DNA of 64,000 bases. It comes from Fistulifera solaris (Eukaryota > Bacillariophyta > Bacillariophyceae > Naviculales > Stauroneidaceae). Under the pieces are notes generated by a model. It ran no database searches. It was not told the origin of the DNA and saw only the letters and a list, made by a program, of their open reading frames with translations. The stretch spans positions 806,001 through 870,000 of the forward strand of contig AP026151.1 in the NCBI GenBank assembly GCA_030295235.1, written 5' to 3'. The number at the start of each line of letters is the position of its first letter. Position 1 is the stretch's first letter. The position numbers were made by a program, and so were the translations under genes. Below, piece after piece: positions 32,413-41,202 of the stretch.

Positions 32413-33138
32413 ATGCATCCTTCTTTTTCTCTTTCTCGATATATCGCATTGCTCTTTCTGTGCCTACAATTTCGACTACCCGCAATACACGCACAATCTC
32501 AGGCGAATCCGCTGACCTGGCACGGCGGAGCCATTTTGGCCATGAGCGGTCGCAACTGCGTCGTCCTTGCCGTCGATCATCGCTTCGGACAAGGGCCTGT
32601 TTTAATACAAACCCGCCCTCGTCCCGTACTAACGATTTCGAATCATTGTCTGCTGGCTTGTACAGGTTTGTCGGGACACGTGCAAGCCTTGCATCACATC
32701 CTTCTTGCGCAATTGTCGAAACGCATTACTGTATCGACTACGAAATCAAAGACAGTGACACCCAATGCGGTGATATCTTTATTAAGTCATTTATTGTATC
32801 AACAATACACTTCTTCGGGTCAACCTTTCGCGGTGGAACCGATTGTTGTGGCCTTAAATCCGCACACCCAAGAACCCGTCTTGTGCAGCATGGACAGCAT
32901 AGGTGCTCTGTCCCGGGCCACGCACGTCGTGGCCGCGGGTCCTTCATCCACACTGTTGGGTGTGGCGGAAGATTTGTGGCGGCCGCAATTGGAACCGCAA
33001 GAGTTGGTGCAAGTGGTGGCCCGGGCATTCGTCAGTGCCCTCGAACGGGATTGTTTGTCGGGATATGGTGCGACCATCTATTTAATGACACCCTCCGACG
33101 GAATTGTCGAATATCCGGTTCGTATGCGGAGTGATTGA
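32413..33138 (+). CDS. Proteasome 20S beta-3-type subunit carrying an N-terminal signal peptide
   Basis: A 241-aa protein, single exon, intact frame. From residue 34 it follows the beta-3 (PSMB3) subunit, a non-catalytic core-particle member: TWHGGAILAMSGRNCVVLAVDHRFG, here split by description into the family's GG-AxAM-G-NCV-A-D-RFG pattern, then LACTGLSGHVQALHH, EPIVVALNP, CSMDSIGA, VAAGPSST, LWRPQLEPQELVQ and ALERDCLSGYGATIY. Unlike normal beta-3 it begins with a strong hydrophobic leader (RYIALLFLCLQFRLPAIHAQS) with a likely cleavage after Ala-x-Ala-type AIHA. ATG 32413 is the only start giving this leader. A proteasome subunit should not enter the ER; in diatoms such leaders can direct proteins to the periplastidal compartment. 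The sequence is divergent, with many substitutions against cytosolic beta-3. Confidence 0.82.
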   Translation: MHPSFSLSRYIALLFLCLQFRLPAIHAQSQANPLTWHGGAILAMSGRNCVVLAVDHRFGQGPVLIQTRPRPVLTISNHCLLACTGLSGHVQALHHILLAQLSKRITVSTTKSKTVTPNAVISLLSHLLYQQYTSSGQPFAVEPIVVALNPHTQEPVLCSMDSIGALSRATHVVAAGPSSTLLGVAEDLWRPQLEPQELVQVVARAFVSALERDCLSGYGATIYLMTPSDGIVEYPVRMRSD

Positions 33139-33560
33139 AACAAGCAGAGTTGTAATGAAATTGGACGTTGAGGAGAGTCCGATGCATTCATCAGGGACGA
33201 TATCACCGTTGATTGGGCTGTTGTGTTGTTTTGGCATCATTCACGCCCATTATCTTACTCGGAACGAGATTCATAGCAAGAGTTCCCGGAAATCATAAGT
33301 GACGATGAAAAAATGACGGTGTTGGTCCAAACTTAGGCAGTGTGATACATGTTGGGGACATCAGCAAATGAAATAGAGAAGGTATGCGGAAAGATAAAAG
33401 CCTTATTCACCGAACGACTTATTGCGCGATCATTTATTTGGGTCTAACTCGGAGATTCGATTCGTAAGACATCGTCTTCTTGTGTTTCAAGTCGATCATT
33501 TTCGTCCAACGATGGTTCGCTCGATGTGACTATAGCTTTTAAGTGTATATTACTTTTTTT
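33139..33560. other. Intergenic, nothing recognised
   Basis: No supportable gene or repeat before the near-palindrome at 33561. Confidence 0.5.
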
Positions 33561-33586
33561 CATGACTGGATTGTAGGTCAGTCGTG
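33561..33586. promoter_or_regulatory. Near-palindrome of the GACTG family, copy 5
   Basis: CATGACTGGATTG then TAGGTCAGTCGTG, two bases longer in the centre than the other copies. It lies 118 bp upstream of the gene at 33704. Confidence 0.4.
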
Positions 33587-33703
33587 TTTGCAACATAAAA
33601 AAACTCGCATTTTTTATCGCATTTCAAGTCTTATTATTATCATGTTCCTTCCTTTCTTTTCGTTCGTCCTTTAATCAAAACACTTCGTAGCAATCAAAAA
33701 AAG

Positions 33704-34807
33704 ATGAATGAAACGTGGCTGGATTGGTCGGATCAACAACGCCGCATCTTGACGGCCAATGGAAAGGCTGAATACTATTATTGCGCCGCACGCGGATTTC
33801 CCTTTCACAAACAAGAATTGCCGCATACGTTTTTCGGAAAGCATTCGTCCGATGAATTTCAGAAACTGTTGGCGAAATTGAGACAACAATCGTGTCCTAT
33901 TATCGGGGTATGGAATCGTCCTCTATTTGTGGGAGAATGGGAGCATTCGACGGATGATTTAGTGTATAATATTCAAACGAATGCGTGGTTCATTGACTTA
34001 CGGATCCCTTTGTGGCGTCTTGGTGCGGTATTTGCGTCTTCCTATCAAGACCTGACGGGCACCGAATTGCGGCTCTTGGCACGACAGCATGTCTTTGGTG
34101 GTCTCACCGTCTGTCATACCGACAAGGAACATGCTCCCTCTTTTCCACACGGCTTCTGTGGCTACGCCACACGGTATCATACAATGGATTGGAACTATCT
34201 GGGAAATCGTCGGAATCGTCCCAATCGATGGTGGATCGAACCAATGCCCCGAAATGACCGGACGTGGAAGGAATATTCCTATGCGAAAAATGATGCCGGA
34301 CAGTACTATTATTGGGAACGATGGGAATCGGCTGTGGAAGAACCACCGACTGCTGAGAAAGCTAAGAATGCACCGATAGTATTGGCGTTGCAACGCTGTG
34401 GCCCGTATCATGGATTGATTGTGGTGGTGGGAGATCATTTCAATTATTGCTTTCACAACGTGACAGATGATACTTTGCAAGAATGGTGTCAACAAAGTAC
34501 AACATCTCCGCAACATATTATTGATGATGCCGTCGGACGGGGTGGTTACGAAGAAGCCCGTCGTGTCTTGTCGCGCATGAATGGTGGACACGGACGGATT
34601 CAACCAAAGAATGCAGTACAAACAGAATGGAGAATCGATGTATCGACGGAGCCATGGAAACACGGTACGTTGCTTTGGGAGGATGTGCAATTGGTGGGTG
34701 ATCCGCATGACACTGCTACTTGGCGCATTCATGGCAATGGTGAGGAGTGGAAGGTTGTGGAATGCAATTTGACGTGCATGGAAGAATTGGAAAGTTGGTT
34801 GCCCTAA
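33704..34807 (+). CDS. Conserved protein of unknown function with a DLRIP motif
   Basis: A 367-aa soluble protein, single exon, intact frame, ATG 33704. It is Trp/Tyr/His-rich with short beta-like segments: NIQTNAWFIDLRIPLW, LRLLARQHVFGGLTVCH, CGYATRYHTMDWNYLG, YYYWERWES, IVLALQRCG, GLIVVVGDHFNYCF and a final LLWEDVQLVGDPHDTATWRI. The pattern of a WxQT...DLRIP motif followed by repeated beta strands resembles a widespread bacterial and eukaryotic lipocalin-like/HRI1-type family, but this is tentative. No signal peptide or membrane span. The coding call is strong; the function is unknown. Confidence 0.75.
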   Translation: MNETWLDWSDQQRRILTANGKAEYYYCAARGFPFHKQELPHTFFGKHSSDEFQKLLAKLRQQSCPIIGVWNRPLFVGEWEHSTDDLVYNIQTNAWFIDLRIPLWRLGAVFASSYQDLTGTELRLLARQHVFGGLTVCHTDKEHAPSFPHGFCGYATRYHTMDWNYLGNRRNRPNRWWIEPMPRNDRTWKEYSYAKNDAGQYYYWERWESAVEEPPTAEKAKNAPIVLALQRCGPYHGLIVVVGDHFNYCFHNVTDDTLQEWCQQSTTSPQHIIDDAVGRGGYEEARRVLSRMNGGHGRIQPKNAVQTEWRIDVSTEPWKHGTLLWEDVQLVGDPHDTATWRIHGNGEEWKVVECNLTCMEELESWLP

Positions 34808-35138
34808 AAATCGTACAACCCATCGCGAGTCACTTGTAAACTATCCACGTCGACAACAGCTTTAGTTTCAAACTAGTGTATACTATAAATGTTGCTTCTA
34901 TTAACAAGGTTTACCTCTTTTATGAAACACAAAAAGTCAATTATGGAAGAGTCAGCGAAGCGTTTAGTTGTCGCACAACACATCCGCTCCATACAAATCA
35001 TCCACTGCATAACTACTAACTTCACTAATTACTCGAATATACTTTATAGTTACTGCAAATTTTTGTTCTATTTGCCTTATATTGTCTTGCGCCTTATTCT
35101 TCATTCTCTCTTTCATCCCATTATTTCTCCTCCCTTAT
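34808..35138. other. Short intergenic stretch between convergent genes
   Basis: About 330 bp, AT-rich, nothing recognised. Confidence 0.5.
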
Positions 35139-35869
35139 TTAATGAGCACCCGCAAAGGCCTCCGGATCCGGAATGTGCAACATCTTAAAGAACAAACCCA
35201 AATCCTTGATATAATACGTATTGTCGTCATTGTGAATGGTAAACCAGTACACGGCATGCGAGACCGGATCGACGTAACCCACTTGACGCTGTTCGCGTCG
35301 ACTGGGCACGAGAATGGGCGACGCAAAAGTCCCACTGCCTTCCGGTGGGACCAAACCCAAATTGTTGTACCCATCCAAATGTTTGTCTTCCATTTCTTCC
35401 AAATCGCCCATACTTTCAATGCCCATTTGTTTCATTTCTTTTTGAGATCGTCCGGAATGAAATCGGGCAAGGGTTTCATGTTTTCTTGGAGTTTGCGATC
35501 TTGATCTGTCGCAATCAAGTTATCGGGTTCTCCCAACTCAAAGACTTTGTTCAATCCGAAGGGCAGTTTCTCGTTGTCTTTGGACGTGGCCAAGCCGCGG
35601 AGTAGTGTTGTTGTCGTTGCAGTAGTAGTACGGGGCGCCAGAGTGGCGGCGATGCTGTCGAAAGTAAGAAAGAGACGAAATGAGCGAGAGAGAATGAGAA
35701 AGAAAATGAGAAAAAACATTATGAGAAAAGAGAATATTGTAAAAGGCAGTAAGACGAATGAAACGAGCTCGAAAAAGAGCAATAATAGCAAGATGCGAAG
35801 AATCGCAAGATGCAATCTGCGAACTTTTATCAACTTCAAAACGTACCGACGTGCTGTAACGGCCAACAT
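35139..35869 (-). CDS. Cytochrome c oxidase subunit Vb (COX5B)-like protein lacking the zinc cysteines
   Basis: About 179 aa. Exon 1 is 35869-35847; the intron 35846-35655 (GT-AG, 192 bp); exon 2 runs 35654-35139. The spliced N-terminus (MLAVTARRIAATLAPRTTT...LLRGLATS) is basic and Ser/Thr-rich, a plausible mitochondrial presequence. The C-terminal domain GTFASPILVPSRREQRQVGY, WFTIHNDDNTYYIKDLGLFF follows the COX5B pattern GTxxxPxxVPS...RxVG...WFxxH...GxxFKL. All four zinc-binding cysteines of animal and yeast COX5B are replaced. A one-base break in the A run near 35435-35440 separates DDLKK from EMKQMGIES; one more A joins them. COX5B is a matrix-facing nuclear-encoded subunit of complex IV. 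Divergent from NCAPG2. Confidence 0.7.
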
Positions 35870-36099
35870 GATTCAATTGAATTCAGTTTCTTTTTAATTA
35901 TTTCAAAGAAAAACAATTAGATTCACAGGAACGGCAACAAGATCGTTTTAATAAAGACTCGGATGGACTCGACCTGCCAATTCAATTGCAACAATCGGCG
36001 CAACGTGCGACGGACAAAAAGAGGTCTTTTTTTTGTTGCGCGTTGCGCGTCGACGCACCAACGCGAACACTTTCCAACTATACTTTCGAAGTGTACTGC

Positions 36100-36107
36100 T
36101 GACGTCA
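36100..36107. promoter_or_regulatory. Palindromic TGACGTCA (CRE/CCRE-type) in the COX5B-NCAPG2 divergent promoter
   Basis: A full 8-bp palindrome 231 bp from the COX5B start and 305 bp from the NCAPG2 start. bZIP binding is family knowledge; function here is inferred. The remainder of 35870-36411 shows no gene. Confidence 0.35.
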
Positions 36108-36411
36108 GGCCACTTCAGGTCTGTACGTCCGTCGATAGAAAGATCGCTATTTCCATCGGTACTCACTGCAGTATGGCACATTGAGTAATATTGTCCGTTG
36201 CAGTTACAATAGACTGAGGGCCTACGACAAACTTCCTAGATTCCATTTAATGAACAACAAGAGTGACCGTTTTCAAATTCGAATGGTGCGGCAAGGCTGG
36301 CGCTCGCAGGTTTTTTTCCTTGCAATAACACAACAACATCACCCAATAACAAGTACGGTAGTTGCTTCAAATCAATCAACAACCTACTTGTATCCACCTA
36401 AATCGTTTACC

Positions 36412-39400
36412 ATGAAAGCGTCTTCATCCTCTTCAACAGCCGTGGAAGCGTTGCTACACGCCGAGACGGTCCACGCGTTGCTGCAATTGTCCGAACACAC
36501 TCGGAAACAAGCTGCTTTACAATTCACGAAAGCACAAGCACGTCGGTTTTTCGGGACGTGGTTGGATCAGTGTTCGTTGGAAGAGGAAGATGCCTTGCAA
36601 CGCGTCGCACAAACTTTAGTGTATTACTTGCAGCAACCGAAACCGGTCCTGTTGCAAGTCATGATCGATTTGACGGTGCAGTTGCACGATGCGTTAACCA
36701 CAGATCTTTCCTACCAAACGCGACAAACGATCTTATCGTTGTGTGAATTGTGGTGGAAACACGATTTGCCACAAAAAGAACAATTCATTGCGAATGCTTT
36801 GCCGTATTGGTTGGAACCGCCGGAAGACGCGACGGCGGTCCAAAATTTGTACGACTTGCGTCAAGCCCTCGATTGTGTGGATTTTGTCGCGGATGAGTCG
36901 TTACAGGCGTCCGTCTTGTCGCTCGTATCGAATCCGTTCGTCTTGAAAACGGGAAAGAAACTACTGGTGCATCTTTTGCAAAATCGGGATTTGATGGAAC
37001 CCTTGCATCAAGCCATCAAAGTACAGTTGGTGGGCAACAAGACCAAAATCATCCAAGTGTACGCCGATGTCTATTACAAGGCGTATCATGAAACGAAAGA
37101 TCCTGAAATACAAGAGGCTTTGGAACAAATCGTTTGGTCCGATTTGGTACAAGCCGTGTTCCATGCCGCCGACCCCGAGACTCACAAAGCCGTTCGAATG
37201 GTCTTACAACCCTTGCATGCGGCACAAAAACATCACGAAGCACTCTTACATCGTTTGTATGGTCCGATTCTCTGGCGTGCCTTGTCGGCATCCCAAACAC
37301 AAGTTCGTTTACAAGCGGCACAAATACTGCCGGAAGTCTTTCCATTGCGGGGAGAACACACCAGTGCTTTGGCGGCCGTCGAACACTGTGTCAAAGCCTT
37401 GACCAACTTGTTGGACGATCGGGTTCCCAAAGTCCGTGTGGCGGGTGCACTCGCGACGGCACACGTGCTGTGCGACTATTGGACCATTGTGCCGACGGCC
37501 AGCATTCGCATGTTGTTGAATTGTACGTAAAAGTGGTTGGTGAGGATAAATCTGTGAATCTTTTACTCACAATGTTTTCGCAGGGCTAGTCACGAAACAT
37601 GCTTCGGATACATCATCGGCCTCAGTACGAGTGGGAGCGTTGAATGCAGTGAGTCTCGTGTTGCAGAATCCACAGTCCCATGCCGTGTTACGTCCGTTAT
37701 TGCCGTCGTTGGGGAATTTGCTGCACGACAAGACCGAATCCGTTCGTCTTGCCACAGTTCGAATGCTTCTTCGTGTTAAGGAAACAACCGACTTGGCGTA
37801 TTACCATGTTGTTCCGGTGTATCACTTGAATGCACGATTGGCCAATGAAGCCGTGAACAGTTCGGTCGCGGCTGCACTGACTTCGCTCCTAATGTCCTCA
37901 TACTTTCCTCCGGATCCGGCGACACAAATTGCTCGTACGCTGCATTTCTTGCAAACCGATCCCCAAGCCGCCGCAACGTTTTACGCCAATGTGCATCGCT
38001 TTTTGGATACAGCACAAGTTGCGGCCTTGGCGGCCATGTTGTGGCAGACCGTGTTGACGGCGGTGGAGACGGAAAAGAACCAGCAAAACAAGTTGCAATC
38101 CTCCGATCCGTCCGGGAAACGACGCAAGAAAGCCGCTGCGAAAGATGAAAGCGAGAATAATGCTAAAGGTGAAGAAGACGAGGAAGACTTCTTTTCATCG
38201 GCCGATACGGCTCTCATGGTGACTTTGACCGACACGATCAATGTCTTGTGGGGGTCGATTGCGAAAGACTTGCACGAGGATGTTGTTTCCTTTTGGTGGA
38301 CCATATGGAGGATTGGGTGGAAACTTTGCAGCACTTTGAGACCAAGCCTGACAATCGTACTGTGGTGCAGAACATTTTGAAAATTGTGCGTCGGCTTCCC
38401 TCGTGTGACGACTTGAAAATCAATGCGGAGAATCCGAACGTTGCTGGATACTTGTCCGTCTACTGCCATTGGGGTCGTTCTGACGAGGTAGTTGCATGCT
38501 TGGCTAAGTCCCTTGAAACGGATTTGGGAGTGGAAGAAGAAATTTTGTTTTCGACTCCCGAAGCCAAAACCAAGAAACGAAAAAAGCCGTCGTGGCAAGC
38601 AGGATGAAAGTATTGAGTTGCTACCTGCGCCGGTGGCACTGAAGGTAGTACATGCACTCTTGCAAGATCCTGACATTCGTCCTTATTTGCTTTCGCCGGT
38701 GCTCGAAAAGGCGTTGGAGAAGGGCACCAAGCTCGCCGAAAAGATGCTGAGCCGTGATCGAGTAAGTAGTAGTCAAGGGTATTTGCAAAAATTTACTTCA
38801 GACAGCTAACAGACTATTTCGGTTTTGTTTGACAGATGATAGGCGAGTCTGATATTGACTTCGTGTTGCGTGTCTGTGAGATTTATGGTCGCTTTGTTTT
38901 GCATCAGGCAGCAGCAACGGATGAACCTAATTTGACCATGACTCCTCAGGCCATGAATTTGCTACGTTGGATGTCGGTCAAAGTGATTCCCATGTTGAAA
39001 GATGTTGATGCTGATCAAAGTTGCGCCGAGTCCAGCATGCCGTTTAATGATCCGGATCTTTCTACAATTGCTGTCGAACAGAGTTTCGCGGATTGGCCAG
39101 CATCACCAACACCTGCCGGTCCGCCGCGTCGCCGACGTGATACCAAGGCAACTCCCAGTCGCGTCGAAGTCGAAAAGCGTCCTTCGTTGAGTCCCGATAT
39201 TTCTCATGCGTTGGCAACTTCTTTGGTTCAAGTGGCGTGCGTTGTGTTTGCCGAATGGCTAGCAGTCAGTGGGGGCGTGGGAGGATCCATCATTGATTCT
39301 CAGATGAGTGAATGGTTTTCGGCTGTGTCCGACGACACTACTGTGATTGCAATCATGTCGAAGCTTGCTTTCCAATTGGTGAAAACGTCGGACCAGTACA

Positions 39401-39783
39401 TGTTGTTCGAACAAATCTTGCGCAAAGGTCACGAATCGAACGGGATTGTCCGGAAATTGGTATCCACTCTGTCGAGTCCACTTTCCAAATGTCAGCACGA
39501 AACGGTTAAAGTTGTATTCGAAACGGCCAAGGCCATGTATAGTCCGCTAGAAGATGATGAGTGTCACTCCTCATGGGATGAGATGTGGACACAATCGTCA
39601 GGTGCGATTTCGGCTGCCGTAGGCGCCATTGTGGCCAACCGCATGTCGGTTGCTGTTTTGATCAATCTTGCCACAAAAACGCCCAGCGATCTCTTTTCCA
39701 AGCAATGTTTGTTTTTGTTGCAAGATCAAGTGACTGAAAGAAGCAACGACTTTACGGTACAGTCGGAAGAAGTAGTAGCTTAA
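36412..39783 (+). CDS. NCAPG2: Condensin II subunit G2 (HEAT-repeat kleisin-binding subunit)
   Basis: About 1078 aa, in exons 36412-37522, 37584-38761 and 38836-39783; introns 61 and 74 bp. Helical HEAT repeats throughout. The block VRLQAAQILPEVFPL...LTNLLDDRVPKVRVAGALATAHVLCDYW, followed after intron 1 by SASVRVGALNAV...HPLLPSLGNLLHDKTESVRLATVRMLLRVKE-type sequence, is the NCAPG2 signature (bipartite HEAT region; NCAPG is less similar here). Condensin II works in the nucleus in early chromosome compaction. Two one-base breaks: one T short near 38290 (VVSFLVDHMEDW expected) and one A extra near 38580 (KKRKSRRGKQDE expected); they compensate, and the total length is then in frame. A Lys/Glu-rich insert lies at about 38090-38190. 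Confidence 0.82.
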
Positions 39784-39872
39784 GAAAGAATATCAGTAGT
39801 AAGAATGATTTATACATGTGAACGAGTCCGTTTTCCATTATGCCTTTCGTATCAGTATACAGTGCTAAGTGT

Positions 39873-40382
39873 TCAAGAATGCGACAAGTTCAAACCGATG
39901 ACTCCGGTCGCAATCATGCTTAAATACAATCCCTTGAGCAAACTCCAGGGCTCCTGAAAGATCAAAACACCTGCTGTTGTCACGAGAATCGTTCCGATCG
40001 CTCCCCACGCCGCATACGCGGTTCCTACCGCAATTCTGGATAGAACGACATTCAAACCGAACATGCTCGTCATATTGAGAGCACAAGCGACTGCAAATAA
40101 GGCGAGTGAACCGATATCACGCGATCGTTTCGATAAGGAAGCACCGGTACATTCGACTGCAATGGATCCCAATAGTAGCAAGTAGGCTTGTTGTTTGGAT
40201 AATGTACGTGTTCTAGTCGGCGGATGGGTAGAATCGTCGGGTAAAGAGGAAGCAAGACGGACGTTGGGTGCTGTTTTGGACATTCGATTCCTCCGATTCT
40301 GGTGATTCAGGAAGGATAAAGCGTCCGTGCCATCCACGAGAAACAAAAGAGCAACTAGCCGATAAAGATGTATAAGTTGCAT
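39873..40382 (-). CDS. SMR-type small multidrug exporter with a plastid-type bipartite leader
   Basis: A 169-aa protein, ATG 40382, intact frame. The leader MQLIHLYRLVALLFLVDG ends in DALS|FLNHQNRRNRM: a signal peptide with Phe at +1 followed by a basic, Ser-rich transit-like segment, the diatom plastid (ASAFAP-type) pattern. The mature part has four membrane spans of the EmrE/SMR fold: YLLLLGSIAVECTGASLSKRS with the membrane Glu at the EmrE Glu14 position, LALFAVACALNMTSMFGLNV, IAVGTAYAAWGAIGTILVTT and a final GLYLSMIATGVIGLNL. SMR proteins exchange protons for cationic or guanidinium compounds; the substrate here is unknown. A GACTG near-palindrome lies 98 bp upstream. Confidence 0.8.
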   Translation of the reverse strand: MQLIHLYRLVALLFLVDGTDALSFLNHQNRRNRMSKTAPNVRLASSLPDDSTHPPTRTRTLSKQQAYLLLLGSIAVECTGASLSKRSRDIGSLALFAVACALNMTSMFGLNVVLSRIAVGTAYAAWGAIGTILVTTAGVLIFQEPWSLLKGLYLSMIATGVIGLNLSHS

Positions 40383-40479
40383 GATAAAAACGCAATGAAA
40401 GGAAAGTATCTGACAATCTGGAAGCACAATAGAACGTTTTGAGACTGTTGCTGACGAAAATAATAAGGATCGACGCAGT

Positions 40480-40503
40480 CTCATGACTGAAATGCAGTCG
40501 TGG
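40480..40503. promoter_or_regulatory. 24-bp near-palindrome, copy 6
   Basis: CTCATGACTG, AAATG, CAGTCGTGG: the best match to the family consensus, 98 bp upstream of the SMR exporter start. The rest of 40383-41202 shows no gene. Confidence 0.55.
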
Positions 40504-41076
40504 ATTGGTAGAATATACTGTTTCGATGATAGTAAAAACATGAAGGTCAGGATTCGAAGACATTGGCCGGCTGAAATCGCAATTGCGCGACCTTCCAAGG
40601 TTAGAGCATGATAAGCTTTAGATCTATTATTGTAATTATTGTAATGAGACTAAAATTAAACGCGAAAAAGACAAAAAATTCGCGCTGCAGGCTGCATGAA
40701 CGAAAGGATTGATGAAGATGTATGGGTACGGTACCGGATATTGTCCAATTTCGATCACGCGGCCATCGTTTGCGTCTTTTGAGCTTTGGACACCAAATGT
40801 CAATGTTACTAGGTACTTTGACCAGTATCGCTTCTGCGTACCAAGAAACAATAATCGCTTTTGATTTGACATGGGATCAGCCTGGGATTACAAAAAGTAA
40901 AAAGACACAACGCGCTTCCGAATGGAGTTCAATTAACGAGACAATCACGCCGGCATAATTGTCGCTAAAAAGAAAATCGAATGCGCACAGAAAACATTCT
41001 ATTTCAAACTATCCCGTCGAAAATTTATTGGAGGCTTTTTCTACTGTAAAACGCAAAGTGACGATATATCTACTTT

Positions 41077-41100
41077 CCACGACTGGAGTTCAGTCATGAG
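41077..41100. promoter_or_regulatory. 24-bp near-palindrome, copy 7
   Basis: CCACGACTGG, AGTT, CAGTCATGAG, 103 bp upstream of the RNB gene start. It nearly equals the reverse complement of copy 6 at 40480. Confidence 0.55.
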
Positions 41101-41202
41101 CAACAATATTCATTCGTCTCGTTTATTGTGCACCACGAAAAAAACGCTACCACTATGATCAACAAAATTCTATTTAACAGATGAAAAACAAGGCAAGCAG
41201 TC

